Positions 26,926-35,336 of a stretch of DNA of 64,000 bases are shown here, piece after piece. Source of the DNA: Lutimonas vermicola (lineage in GTDB: Bacteria; Bacteroidota; Bacteroidia; Flavobacteriales; Flavobacteriaceae); contig NZ_JBCDNA010000001.1 of NCBI RefSeq assembly GCF_038433205.1, positions 496,001 to 560,000 of the forward strand. The letters are read 5' to 3'. The position numbers were made by a program, and so were the translations under genes. Numbering within the stretch: the stretch's first letter is position 1; every line of letters begins with the position of its first letter. Below the pieces are notes generated by a model that had not been told where the DNA came from, ran no database searches, and saw nothing but the letters and a program-made list of their open reading frames with translations.

Positions 26926-27312
26926 ATGATGATGATTCTGATCGTAAAATTATTCGGTGCCGTTTTTGGTTTTTTTGGTGTAATATTCGGAGCTTTTGGG
27001 GCGCATCGGCTAAAACGTATATTACCACCGGAGGTCTTGCATAGTTTTGAAACCGGAGTCAAATACCAGTTAATTCATGCCGTAGTCTTGCTTTTTTTGG
27101 GATTTCATTTTGATTTCATTGATTTTACAGAAAGAATGATTGCTTCTTGTATGATTATTGGAGTGCTTTTATTTTCTTTTAGTATTTATGGTCTGTGTTA
27201 TGCTAAGGCCAAAAGGTTAAATCTAAAATTTCTCGGTCCCATCACTCCCGTAGGCGGCTTATTATTGATGAGTGGCTGGGGATTACTTATTTACTATATT
27301 ATTGTTGGTTAG
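26926..27312 (+). CDS. DUF423 membrane protein
   Basis: A 128-residue inner-membrane protein with four hydrophobic segments. It has the family signature G-A-F-G-A-H-R-L-K followed by F-E-T-G-V-K-Y-Q-L-I-H-A, and ends G-G-L-L-L-M-S-G-W-G. The DUF423 (YgdD-like) family has no established function. Its last 30 bp overlap the end of the convergent glycosyltransferase gene. Start: ATG 26926, though codons 2 and 3 are also Met. Confidence 0.92.
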   Translation: MMMILIVKLFGAVFGFFGVIFGAFGAHRLKRILPPEVLHSFETGVKYQLIHAVVLLFLGFHFDFIDFTERMIASCMIIGVLLFSFSIYGLCYAKAKRLNLKFLGPITPVGGLLLMSGWGLLIYYIIVG

Positions 27313-28539
27313 GTTTTTTAGTTCTATCCATTTTGAAAGGTACTTTGTGCTTTTCATCGTATGATGAGAAAGCATATTTCCAATAAAGTTTGATGCCCTG
27401 TGAGCCTGGAGTTTATTTGACAATTCTTCCAATTTAAATGCAAGGCGCCTTTCAAAGCTGTCTTTATCAAAATTTTGACTGATTAGATCGAAGCCCTTTT
27501 TTTGGGCATTATCCCATAGCAGTTTATCCTGATAAAGCAGGACCGCCTTTGAGGCATAAGCCCCGGGTTGATCTTCAATAAAACCATTCCATTCTTCAGA
27601 TGCAGACATGCCTTCTGAACCTATTGACGTCGTGACGCTGGGCGTGCCATAAATCATGGCGTCAAGAAGCTTTCCTTTTTGACCGGCTCCAAATCTAAGA
27701 GGAGCCAGGCAGATTCTGTAATTGACAAAAGCCTCCCTTTTATGCTCTATCCATCCTTTGATCAAAAATCCGGTATTCTTATTGTTTAATTGCGTAATGG
27801 CCTCACTGGCATAGGCACCGTAAATGTGCAGTTCTGCCTGGGGCAATTCATTTCTGATCAGGGGCCAGATTTCACTTTGTAAATAAAAAACGGCATCGAG
27901 GTTCGGTTTATGCTTGAAATTTCCTATACACATAAAATTCAAGCGTTGATCATAACCGGGAATGGGATGCATATTAACATCTTTTTCAATGCCTTTTAAA
28001 AAGGGAAGGTATAAAAGCAATGATTCAGGAATGTTGAATACATTTTGCAATAAGTCCACTTCAAATTTTGAAATAATCAGGGAAAGATCGGATCGAAATA
28101 TACTCGCTATTTCCCTTTTGGCTGTATCATTTTGGATGAATTTCATCCAATCATCGCTTCCCTGCTTTATCGCCATTTCTCTAGATTTTCTGAGAAAATG
28201 AAGGTCTTCTGTGTCTAATATCCTGATGGCACCGGGACAGGTTTGCTGTACCCTCCAGCCGTATTGTTCTTCAGTTAAAAACCGATCAAAAATTACCATT
28301 CCCGGATTCAGTTTCTTGAGATCAGCATCAAAACTGCTACTGTTGAGTTCAATGTCAATACACGACACAGGCAATTCAGAAAAGTCATATGACAAATCAC
28401 TTCTTGAAGCTGCTGATGCAAAGCTAAGTTCATAGCCTTGTTTTAATAAAAAATCAATAAGCTCAATCATTCTGGACCCCGCAGCAGTTGCCAGGGGTTC
28501 GGGCCATATAAGACCAATGATCAATACTTTGTTGTTCAT
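27283..28539 (-). CDS. glycosyltransferase (GT-B fold)
   Basis: A 418-residue cytosolic glycosyltransferase. The N-terminal Rossmann domain starts with V-L-I-I-G-L-I-W-P-E-P and an A-A-G-S-R-M loop. The C-terminal nucleotide-sugar domain has F-M-C-I-G-N-F-K-H-K-P-N, G-W-I-E-H, and L-A-P-L-R-F-G-A-G-Q-K-G-K-L-L-D-A-M-I-Y-G, the family 4/1 acidic-pocket region in which Gln/Lys stand around the usual Glu. It likely adds sugar to a surface glycan. It is a single gene; its 3' end overlaps DUF423 by 30 bp. Confidence 0.88.
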   Translation of the reverse strand: MNNKVLIIGLIWPEPLATAAGSRMIELIDFLLKQGYELSFASAASRSDLSYDFSELPVSCIDIELNSSSFDADLKKLNPGMVIFDRFLTEEQYGWRVQQTCPGAIRILDTEDLHFLRKSREMAIKQGSDDWMKFIQNDTAKREIASIFRSDLSLIISKFEVDLLQNVFNIPESLLLYLPFLKGIEKDVNMHPIPGYDQRLNFMCIGNFKHKPNLDAVFYLQSEIWPLIRNELPQAELHIYGAYASEAITQLNNKNTGFLIKGWIEHKREAFVNYRICLAPLRFGAGQKGKLLDAMIYGTPSVTTSIGSEGMSASEEWNGFIEDQPGAYASKAVLLYQDKLLWDNAQKKGFDLISQNFDKDSFERRLAFKLEELSNKLQAHRASNFIGNMLSHHTMKSTKYLSKWIELKNLTNNNIVNK

Positions 28540-28561
28540 TTTTTATGTTTCTTAGATAGTT

Positions 28562-28569
28562 TAAAGATA
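28562..28569 (-). promoter_or_regulatory. near-consensus -7 box of the glycosyltransferase gene
   Basis: The minus strand reads TATCTTTA, one base off TAnnTTTG, 23 nt before the start codon. Confidence 0.3.
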
Positions 28570-28826
28570 AGCCAGTCTTGTGGCCTGACAAACTTATTTG
28601 AAAAGATTTACCAGGTCCTGTTATCACTTTAACTGAGTATCAGTGTACGCTTTGATTGAGTCAAAAAAACATGTACACACCATTGTGTTATTCAGAATAT
28701 CAAAATAGCGAAAACATCAATTCTAGTTTTTGAGCACAGCATTGACAACCGAAAGGTTTATAAAGTATTTGCCCAATTCGTTTCTTCGTCTAATTTAATA
28801 TCTTTACAAGAGATAAATCTAAAGAT

Positions 28827-29501
28827 ATGCCGCTCAACGAAGAGATACTTTCATTTTTAAAAGAACTCAGGAAGAACAACAATCGAGATTGGTTTAACAC
28901 CCATAAACCAAGGTTCCAGGCAATACAGTCAGAGGCTAAAGGATTTTACGAGGAAATCAAACAAGGCATGATGCAGTTTGATGAAATAGAAAATTTCAAA
29001 ATGTTCAGAATTTACAGGGATGTTAGGTTCTCTAAAGATAAAACTCCGTATAAGCCTCATTTTGCAGGGTCATTCAGCCGTACCGGAAAAAGGTTAAGAG
29101 GCGGGTATTACTTGAGAATCAGGCCAGGGGAATCTTTTTTGGCAGGAGGGTTCTGGGCACCAAATAAAGAGGACCTGTTCAGGATAAGAAAAGAGTTTGA
29201 GATAAGCGACGTGGAAATCAGAGAAATACTGGAAGCACCTGATTTTAAAAAATATTTTGGCGGACAATTGGAAGGTGATGAATTAAAGACCGCGCCAAAG
29301 GGGTTTCAAAAAGATGATCCTGCCATTGACCTGATTAGAAAAAAAGGATTCATTGCAGTTAGGAAATTTTCTGACAGTGAAGTTTTATCTCCTGATTTCT
29401 TAAAGGAGGTCCTCAAATCCTTTAAAGCGCTACGACCCTTTTTTGATTATATGAGTGAAGTGCTTACCACCGATCTGAACGGGGTTTCCACGATTGATTA
29501 A
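28827..29501 (+). CDS. DUF2461 family protein
   Basis: A 224-residue cytosolic protein of the DUF2461 (TIGR02453) family. Signatures are N-N-R-D-W-F-N-T-H-K at 16-25, R-I-Y-R-D-V-R-F-S-K-D-K-T-P-Y-K around 70-85 and G-G-Y-Y-L-R-I-R-P-G. Biochemical role unknown. TATCTTTA 28 nt upstream may be its -7 box. The last 4 bp overlap the end of the convergent topB gene. Confidence 0.92.
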   Translation: MPLNEEILSFLKELRKNNNRDWFNTHKPRFQAIQSEAKGFYEEIKQGMMQFDEIENFKMFRIYRDVRFSKDKTPYKPHFAGSFSRTGKRLRGGYYLRIRPGESFLAGGFWAPNKEDLFRIRKEFEISDVEIREILEAPDFKKYFGGQLEGDELKTAPKGFQKDDPAIDLIRKKGFIAVRKFSDSEVLSPDFLKEVLKSFKALRPFFDYMSEVLTTDLNGVSTID

Positions 29502-31801
29502 ACCGCTTCTTTCTCCGAAAGAATCTGATAAACAAGTATGGGGGTCAATGGTTTACCCAAGGCCAATTTTCGTAATTTATCAAATGGAAACAGAAAATCA
29601 CATCCATTTTTATAATGACTGCAGCCATAGGCGGTTTTGCCTTTTAGAAGCACTCCAGTTTTACATTTTGGACACTTTTTCTGAGGCTTGTCTTGTTTTA
29701 TTTTAACTGTATTGGCACCTCTCAGCATCAGGCCAAATTCTTGATCAAAACACAATTTTCCATTTACTTTTTGCCCCTCTTTTAAAAAGCCCTTCAAATG
29801 AACTGTCTCTGATTTTTTGAGTAACCTGAGGTATTGGTTTTCAGATATTTTTTTGCCCATATACCTGAATGGCAGTAAAAACTTACAGCCATTTGTAAAA
29901 TTGCTGCAACCATATGCCTTTGCTCCCTTAACAAGGGTTCCTTCGGCGCATTTTGGACAGATATGGCCAATGAGCGGGGAATCCGAATTTTTAGGATTTG
30001 ATGTCTGTTCAGAAGGGCTGTCATGGCTGAGTGAAATAGATCGTGACCTCGTATCTGATCTTACTTCATAGACCAATTGATCAACCATTGCTTTCATCTG
30101 TTTGATAAAAGCGCCGGCAGGATATTCACCTCTTTCTATTTCTTTTAATTTCTTTTCCCAGTTTCCCGTGAGTTCAGCCGATTTCAGCAGTTGATTCTCA
30201 ATCGTTTTGATGAGTTCAATCCCCGTAGTGGTCGGAAGAATTTGCTTTTTGTTCCTAAGGATATAGTTTCTCCTAAAAAGGGTCTCAATAATGCTTGCCC
30301 TGGTTGAGGGTCTTCCTATTCCGTTTTCTTTCATCAAATCGCGCAATTCATCATTATCAATATCTTTGCCTGCAGTCTCCATCGATCGTAATAAACTGGC
30401 CTCGGTAAATTGATTTGGAGGTTTGGTTTCCTTTTCGAGAAATGAAGGAGTATGATCTCCTTTTTCACCTTTTGCGAATTCGGGAAGCAAAGAATCTTTT
30501 GAATCAGTTTCCTGGTCTGTCAGTTGAAACACCGTTCTCCAACCCTGATTCAAAATCTGTTTACCACTGGTTTTAAAGGAATATGTATCTACCTCTCCTG
30601 TTACGTGCGTATGAGCTACCTCACAATCAGGATAGAAAGAGGCTATAAACCGTCGTGTGATGATGTCATAGACTCTTTGCTGTTCTGAAGAAAGATGCAT
30701 TTCTGTACCCGTGGGGATCATGGCATGATGATCAGTAACTTTTTTATCATTAAAAACCTTTGAAGATTTTTTGATTTTTTTGCCTAAGACCGGTTCACAT
30801 AGCTCCTTGTATTTGGTCAATTGATTCAGTATCCCGGTAATCTTTGGATAAATGTCATTTGACAAAAATGTTGTATCGACCCTGGGATATGTGATCATTT
30901 TCTGTTCATATAACTTTTGAGCAATGTTCAGGGTCTGTTCAGCTGTAAAGCCAAACTTTGTATTGCAGTAGACTTGTAAGCCGGTAAGGTCAAAAAGCTT
31001 TGGAGCATATTCCTTCCCCTTTTTTTTATCGATAGAAACTACTTCAAAAGGCCGGTTTTTCACTTTTTCGGCCACAGTTGTTCCATCTTCCTTTTTGAGA
31101 AATCTACCTTCTTCATATCTGAATACAGTGTCTCTATAGGTTGTTTGTAACTCCCAATAGGGTTGAGGCCTAAAGTTTAAAATAGCCAGATAACGTTCGA
31201 CAACCATAGCAAGGGTTGGAGTTTGAACCCTTCCGACCGACAGCACCTGTCTTTCTTTTCCATATTTTAAGGTATAAAGCCTTGTCGCATTCATTCCGAG
31301 TAACCAATCGCCAATGGCCCTTGAAAAGCCCGCATGGAACAACTGATCATAATCGGCAGCGGGTTTCAGCTTTTCAAATCCTTGCTTGATGGCCTCTTCA
31401 GTAAGGGATGAAATCCAAAGGCGCTGAGATTTACCTCTGTACCCTGCTTCCATCATCACCCAGCGTTGTATCAATTCTCCCTCCTGACCTGCATCCCCGC
31501 AATTGATTACCACTTCTGCTTTGTCGAACAGGCTTTTGATGACCTTGAATTGTTTTTGGATTCCGGCATCCTTATTCAATTTTATGCTGAATTTCTCAGG
31601 AAGCATAGGAAGGTTATTCAGATCCCACCTCTTCCAGTAAGGCTTATAATCATTGGGCTCGAATAAAGTACATAAATGGCCAAAAGTGTAGGTAACTGCA
31701 TAGCCGTTTCCTTCAAAATATCCATCACGTTTAGTGTTGGCTTTCAACACTTTCGCTATTTCTCTTGCTACACTTGGTTTTTCAGCAATGCAAACTTTCA
31801 T
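29498..31801 (-). CDS. topB: DNA topoisomerase III
   Basis: A 767-residue type IA topoisomerase. The Toprim domain opens M-K-V-C-I-A-E-K-P-S-V-A, with the N-C-G-D-A-G-Q-E-G-E motif. The catalytic tyrosine lies in M-I-T-Y-P-R-V-D-T. The C-terminus carries two zinc-ribbon-like repeats (C-P-K-C-x-G-x-L-V-K-G and C-P-K-C-K-T-G-V-L-L-K-G, each with a later Y-G-C-S and G-C). Bacteroidota plasmids often carry topB, but nothing else mobile is here. ATG 31801 is preferred; a Met three codons earlier is possible. Confidence 0.95.
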   Translation of the reverse strand: MKVCIAEKPSVAREIAKVLKANTKRDGYFEGNGYAVTYTFGHLCTLFEPNDYKPYWKRWDLNNLPMLPEKFSIKLNKDAGIQKQFKVIKSLFDKAEVVINCGDAGQEGELIQRWVMMEAGYRGKSQRLWISSLTEEAIKQGFEKLKPAADYDQLFHAGFSRAIGDWLLGMNATRLYTLKYGKERQVLSVGRVQTPTLAMVVERYLAILNFRPQPYWELQTTYRDTVFRYEEGRFLKKEDGTTVAEKVKNRPFEVVSIDKKKGKEYAPKLFDLTGLQVYCNTKFGFTAEQTLNIAQKLYEQKMITYPRVDTTFLSNDIYPKITGILNQLTKYKELCEPVLGKKIKKSSKVFNDKKVTDHHAMIPTGTEMHLSSEQQRVYDIITRRFIASFYPDCEVAHTHVTGEVDTYSFKTSGKQILNQGWRTVFQLTDQETDSKDSLLPEFAKGEKGDHTPSFLEKETKPPNQFTEASLLRSMETAGKDIDNDELRDLMKENGIGRPSTRASIIETLFRRNYILRNKKQILPTTTGIELIKTIENQLLKSAELTGNWEKKLKEIERGEYPAGAFIKQMKAMVDQLVYEVRSDTRSRSISLSHDSPSEQTSNPKNSDSPLIGHICPKCAEGTLVKGAKAYGCSNFTNGCKFLLPFRYMGKKISENQYLRLLKKSETVHLKGFLKEGQKVNGKLCFDQEFGLMLRGANTVKIKQDKPQKKCPKCKTGVLLKGKTAYGCSHYKNGCDFLFPFDKLRKLALGKPLTPILVYQILSEKEAV

Positions 31802-31932
31802 TTGAATCATTTAACAGGCCTGCAAATTATAAAAATGAAAGGGAATATCATCAATGAAAACACATATTTAAAGTCATAGAAAAAGCTTATTCAATTTGAA
31901 TAAGCGTTTGGGACATGTCACTGTTTTACTAA

Positions 31933-32367
31933 TCAACTTAATATACCCTGAGCTTGTGTCTTTCTTGAATACCATACCAAAAAAGCACCAACAACAATGA
32001 CCATGACGGTCATAATTAAGCCCATTGGACCATAAACTTCAATCGCATTGCTCATTAAAAGGTTATAGGTCATTTGTGCCAGTATGCTCACAAACGAAAT
32101 AATAAACACCGGGATGGCAAGTTTTTTTCTAAGCAAAAGCAATATACAACCAAGGGATCCTCCAAACACGGCCAATGCAAATGCCGCGGTAACCCAGGCA
32201 GGAATGTTTTCATAAAGAACCTGCTCTTCGGGAGGCAGGGCAAAAAGTTCTTCCGCTGTCATATAAGCGATTGTTAAATACTCATAGACACCCATCAGAT
32301 TCCAAATGAGCGCCACAATACCGATAATCCAGAAAGATGTTGTGGGTTTATTTTTTGATTCAGTCAT
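31933..32367 (-). CDS. small integral membrane protein of unknown function
   Basis: A 144-residue protein with four predicted membrane helices (about 10-33, 60-82, 87-108, 115-135) and a periplasmic or cytosolic acidic loop (E-E-L-F-A-L-P-P-E-E-Q-V-L-Y). Start is ATG 32367; an in-frame Met 26 codons upstream would add another hydrophobic segment but cross a conserved upstream element (32380-32393), also found ahead of small gene C. I recognise the type as a common flavobacterial unknown membrane protein but no function. Confidence 0.8.
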   Translation of the reverse strand: MTESKNKPTTSFWIIGIVALIWNLMGVYEYLTIAYMTAEELFALPPEEQVLYENIPAWVTAAFALAVFGGSLGCILLLLRKKLAIPVFIISFVSILAQMTYNLLMSNAIEVYGPMGLIMTVMVIVVGAFLVWYSRKTQAQGILS

Positions 32368-32379
32368 GATGATTATAGT

Positions 32380-32393
32380 TTGGTTTATACTAT
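32380..32393 (-). promoter_or_regulatory. 14-bp element shared with small gene C
   Basis: TTGGTTTATACTAT on the plus strand (ATAGTATAAACCAA on the minus) is identical at 32380-32393 and 32792-32805, each lying 12-16 bp before a start codon. Copy A has the same element with one change. No GTAAC/CGTC pair is seen here. Confidence 0.45.
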
Positions 32394-32456
32394 TAAATAT
32401 AGATAATAAATTTAAAATGAGTAGAATAGAGCTCAGAAAAACCAATTAATTGTAAA

Positions 32457-32489
32457 AAAAAAACCTACTCAATCATAGAATAGGTTTTA
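32457..32489 (-). terminator. terminator of the small-gene pair C-B
   Basis: On the minus strand a stem (AAACCTA with complement, 32461-32467 and 32481-32487, extended by two pairs) lies 22 nt after the stop of copy B and is followed by a run of T. It defines the end of a short transcript carrying copies C and B. Confidence 0.8.
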
Positions 32490-32508
32490 CTAAGGCGGTA
32501 TGTTATTT

Positions 32509-32622
32509 TTATAATCCATAATGTCTGTGCTCTGACCATTTAACTCTTTTTGTATACTTGCAATTACCAAAATACAAATGCTCCCTGGCCTGTGTGGTTG
32601 ATATGTTATAATTTGTTGTCAT
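32509..32622 (-). CDS. small protein, KRIRW family, copy B (37 aa)
   Basis: A 37-residue frame in tandem with copy C, 37 bp after it and before a terminator. The end K-R-V-K-W-S-E-H-R-H-Y-G-L differs from copy A (K-R-I-R-W-S-E-H-R-H-Y-G-H) by only conservative changes. The N-terminal half diverges, as between all copies. Similar C-termini with dissimilar N-termini point to selection on the protein. Unknown function. Confidence 0.68.
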   Translation of the reverse strand: MTTNYNISTTQAREHLYFGNCKYTKRVKWSEHRHYGL

Positions 32623-32659
32623 GGTATTTTGTTTGTAGTATTAGACTTTGATTTTGTGA

Positions 32660-32776
32660 TTAATGACCGAAATTTCTATACTCTGACCATTTAATTCTTT
32701 TTGTGTTTCTGAAATTAGAAAAAGTAACATATTTTCTTGATTCGGATTCTGTCGGTGTGCTTAAAAAAGTTTTCAT
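32660..32776 (-). CDS. small protein, KRIRW family, copy C (38 aa)
   Basis: A 38-residue frame, first of the C-B pair, ending K-R-I-K-W-S-E-Y-R-N-F-G-H after R-K-Y-V-T-F-S-N-F. An upstream ECF-like promoter (32809-32834) and conserved distal AT-rich block (32859-32876) match those of copy A 6.2 kb away. Substitutions between copies in the core are conservative (I/V, R/K, Y/F, H/N), as expected of a translated, selected peptide. Function unknown. Confidence 0.7.
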   Translation of the reverse strand: MKTFLSTPTESESRKYVTFSNFRNTKRIKWSEYRNFGH

Positions 32777-32808
32777 AATTGTTGTTTTTAATTGGTTTAT
32801 ACTATATA

Positions 32809-32834
32809 GACGCCTCAGATGTATTATTTGTTAC
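32809..32834 (-). promoter_or_regulatory. ECF-sigma-like promoter of small genes C-B
   Basis: On the minus strand GTAAC (32830-32834), 17-nt spacer, CGTC (32809-32812), 32 nt before the start codon. A further block, TATTAAC-N5-TTTAAC type, at 32859-32876 matches 26652-26669 upstream of copy A in 15 of 18 bases. Confidence 0.5.
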
Positions 32835-33023
32835 AGTACTATGTTATGCCGAGTACTATATTAACAATAATTTAACATTGAAGACCCCCTTTTATAGGAT
32901 TGGAAGAGGAGTTCTGCTTTGCTGTTGTTAAAAAATATGAAATGGGGCAACAACAAAGATCATGGGCATTTTCAGCTTGAATCGACCTGGGCAGATGTAG
33001 TGATTATTGGGTAAAATTATAAA

Positions 33024-33476
33024 TTAATATATACGATCGACCATCGGGCCCAGCTTGTTGCCTCCCAATAAATGCATGTGAATATGGAAAACCGATTGTC
33101 CTGCATCTTCGTTTACATTTATCGATAATCTGTAACCCGATTCAGCAATGCCGTTATTCTTTGCAAGCTTAGCTGCGAGCAAAATCATTTTTCCTAGTAG
33201 GAGGGTGTCTGTTTCGTCTGCGTCATTGATCGTGTGAATTTCTTTTTTGGGAACAATCAATAAATGAACCTTTGCTTGTTCCTTCAATGGAACAAAGGCA
33301 ATAATTTCCTGGTCTTCATAAACAATCGTTGCCGGAAGTTCTCTGTTGATAATTTTGATAAAGGGTGACCCTTCTTTAATTTTTCTTGCTTTTTCCTTTT
33401 GATAGGATGATGATTGGCCCATGACCAGCAAAGGAGACAAAAGGAGCAGAAAACAAAATCGTTTGAGTAATTTCAT
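33024..33476 (-). CDS. HIT-family protein with signal peptide
   Basis: A 150-residue histidine-triad protein. The HIT domain (about 36-148) is complete: I-I-N-R-E-L-P-A-T-I-V-Y-E-D, H-L-L-I-V-P-K near the middle, and the catalytic H-I-H-M-H-L-L-G-G. HIT enzymes hydrolyse nucleotide phosphoramidates or dinucleotides, normally in the cytosol. Here the first 20 residues form a convincing signal peptide (M-K-L-L-K-R then a Leu-rich core, ending V-M-G-Q), so the enzyme is predicted to be periplasmic, which is unusual. It is transcribed divergently from the NTF2-like secreted protein at 33535. Confidence 0.9.
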   Translation of the reverse strand: MKLLKRFCFLLLLSPLLVMGQSSSYQKEKARKIKEGSPFIKIINRELPATIVYEDQEIIAFVPLKEQAKVHLLIVPKKEIHTINDADETDTLLLGKMILLAAKLAKNNGIAESGYRLSINVNEDAGQSVFHIHMHLLGGNKLGPMVDRIY

Positions 33477-33534
33477 CGTATTGATATTTGGTTAACTTTG
33501 AATCAAGACTAAGGTAAACTTTAAATGAATCATT

Positions 33535-34032
33535 ATGAAAATCGCAAGAATATTTTTTATCAGCCTTATGTTGATGCACTATTCGACATGTATGTATGCG
33601 CAAAATAAACAGGCAAGTGAAGACAGCCATGCAGTTCAACTTGTGATTGATAAGCTTTTTGATGGGATGAGGGAAGGCGACAGTGCCAAAGTGGCTTCAG
33701 TTTTTGGTGAAGAAGTGAAGATGTATACTTCCTTTATCGATAAGGACGGCACGAAGAAAATCAGAAAAGGAACCCTGAAACCATTTTTAAAGGCTATCGG
33801 AACACCTCATGATGAAATATGGGATGAAAAGATATGGGATACCAAAATCACTATTGAAGGCGGAATTGCCCAGGTTTGGACGGATTATGCTTTTTATGTT
33901 GGTACAGAGTTTAGCCATTGTGGTGTGGATGCCTTTCATCTGATAAAAAACCCTGAGAACCAATGGAAAATAGTCCACCTCATGGATACCAGAAGAAAAG
34001 AGGATTGCCAGGTTAAAAGCATTGGCCAATAG
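33535..34032 (+). CDS. secreted NTF2-like (DUF4440/SnoaL-type) protein
   Basis: A 165-residue exported protein: signal peptide 1-22 (ending C-M-Y-A-Q), then a cone-shaped NTF2-like fold with V-I-D-K-L-F-D-G-M-R-E-G-D-S, a middle I-W-D-T-K-I-T and the end W-K-I-V-H-L-M-D-T-R-R. This fold binds small ligands or forms part of enzymes; no catalytic set is recognised. It is divergent from the secreted HIT gene, so the two may share regulation. Confidence 0.82.
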   Translation: MKIARIFFISLMLMHYSTCMYAQNKQASEDSHAVQLVIDKLFDGMREGDSAKVASVFGEEVKMYTSFIDKDGTKKIRKGTLKPFLKAIGTPHDEIWDEKIWDTKITIEGGIAQVWTDYAFYVGTEFSHCGVDAFHLIKNPENQWKIVHLMDTRRKEDCQVKSIGQ

Positions 34033-34559
34033 TTGCGAGTCGATACTGTAAAACAAATTCAATATTTTTTGAAGATACAAGGCCAATTCCTTAGCTCATA
34101 ATTTCGATCGAATTCAGACAAATAATAAAAAAGATTTCATCAATGCGCATTTTGGAAGAAGTTTCAGCCTTTAGAAGAGTCTATTTCTGCGCGGATTCCC
34201 TTATTTTTTGACGCATATTGTTTTGTCCTTTGGTTAAATTAATGTTAAATGTGGCTCCTAAGGTTAACAATATCAAAAGATCCCAGTCTATATTTATGAA
34301 TCATCACATTGGGAGTTTTTTGTTAATATGGTAAGAACCCGTGGCCTTTCTGGTCCATGGGTTCTTCGGTTTTTGGCTTGCCGGACCTGTTTCATAGATA
34401 AATTCTATCAGGTCATAAGTATTTCCGATGATTTTGGTAGGATAATTGCATATTCTATAAGTATATTTAAATTGCAGAGTTGGCGGAATGTTTTTAAACC
34501 GTTTTAATGTTGACAAATGCCTAATAAAAATAAATAAATATAAACTTAACCCCCAAATT
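34033..34559. other. 527-bp intergenic region, no gene seen
   Basis: The stretch is AT-rich. It holds a twelve-base-pair hairpin at 34333-34366 (AAGAACCC-GTGG with CCAT-GGGTTCTT, one wobble) with only a weak T tract after it. An open minus-strand frame across it (34304-34672) runs into the next real gene and has no recognisable domain; I do not call it. Confidence 0.5.
34333..34366. repeat. 12-bp inverted repeat (hairpin)
   Basis: AAGAACCC (34333-34340) pairs with GGGTTCTT (34359-34366), with four further inner pairs including one G-U. It is isolated in non-coding DNA, 300 bp from the nearest upstream gene. The T tract after it is weak, so it is not a clear terminator. Confidence 0.5.
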
Positions 34560-34781
34560 ATGGAAATTATCACACAAGCCCTGGAATTTGAAAACCGGAA
34601 GTTGTCGTTAAAATCCACAAACGACAGAATTTTAGCATCAAGAGAAGTCAAGTCATTAATATTAAGTCTCAATGAGATTTATAAAGTCAATAAGGACCAA
34701 AGTATAATGGATCTTATGAAGAGGCTTACAGCGATAAAGAGAAAAGTGGAATCGCGATTAAGGACCCGCGTCACTATTTGA
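34560..34781 (+). CDS. small helical protein of unknown function
   Basis: A 73-residue, highly charged, wholly helical cytosolic protein with Leu/Ile heptad-like spacing in S-L-I-L-S-L-N-E-I-Y and I-M-D-L-M-K-R-L. Start is ATG 34560; an ATG at 34488 would add 24 unlike residues. It is 4 bp ahead of the glutathione peroxidase gene and probably in one transcript with it. Unknown function; may be a small partner or regulator. Confidence 0.6.
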   Translation: MEIITQALEFENRKLSLKSTNDRILASREVKSLILSLNEIYKVNKDQSIMDLMKRLTAIKRKVESRLRTRVTI

Positions 34782-34785
34782 TAGA

Positions 34786-35283
34786 GTGGTATATATTGTG
34801 AAGGAGATCCCAAAAAATTTATACGACATTCAGTTAAAAACCCTTCAAGGTGATGTATTTGATTGGAACAGTTGCAAAGGCAAAAAAGTTCTTATTGTAA
34901 ATACTGCCTCTGAATGTGGTTTTACGAAACAATACAAAGAACTTCAGGAACTTTATGAATTATATAAGGATAAGCTGGAAATCATTGGGGTACCTTGTAA
35001 TCAATTTGGGAAGCAAGAACCTGGTGATGCTAAAGAGATTCAGGAATTTTGTGAATTGAATTTTGGAGTTACCTTTCCTCTAACGGAAAAACTCAGAGTT
35101 AAAGGGGATGACAAGCATCCGCTGTATGCCTGGCTAACTTCTAAAAAGCATAACGGGGTGAAGAGTTCGTCCGTAAAATGGAATTTTCAGAAGTATTTAC
35201 TTGATGAGAATGGAAATTTAATTGATTTTTTCTATTCGATTACAAAACCGATGAGTAAGAAGATCGTGAATAAACTTAGCTGA
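34786..35283 (+). CDS. glutathione peroxidase-family protein
   Basis: A 165-residue thiol peroxidase of the glutathione peroxidase family. Conserved: V-N-T-A-S-E-C-G-F-T with cysteine in place of selenocysteine, G-V-P-C-N-Q-F-G-K-Q-E-P-G with catalytic Gln, and V-K-W-N-F-Q-K-Y with catalytic Trp/Asn. It reduces hydroperoxides using a thiol, likely thioredoxin. No ATG is present ahead of the domain, so GTG at 34786 or 34798 must be the start. It follows the small helical gene by 4 bp. Confidence 0.92.
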   Translation: MVYIVKEIPKNLYDIQLKTLQGDVFDWNSCKGKKVLIVNTASECGFTKQYKELQELYELYKDKLEIIGVPCNQFGKQEPGDAKEIQEFCELNFGVTFPLTEKLRVKGDDKHPLYAWLTSKKHNGVKSSSVKWNFQKYLLDENGNLIDFFYSITKPMSKKIVNKLS

Positions 35284-35336
35284 TTTGTATAGTTAATACC
35301 TGTTGATCATAAAACCAATAAATTTCTATCATTGAT

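Noticed and set aside
29498..31801. topB as a sign of an integrated conjugative element
   Set aside because: No relaxase, transfer, integrase or attachment-site genes are near.
34304..34672. 122-codon minus-strand frame
   Set aside because: It overlaps the small helical gene on the other strand and shows no recognised motif or signal.
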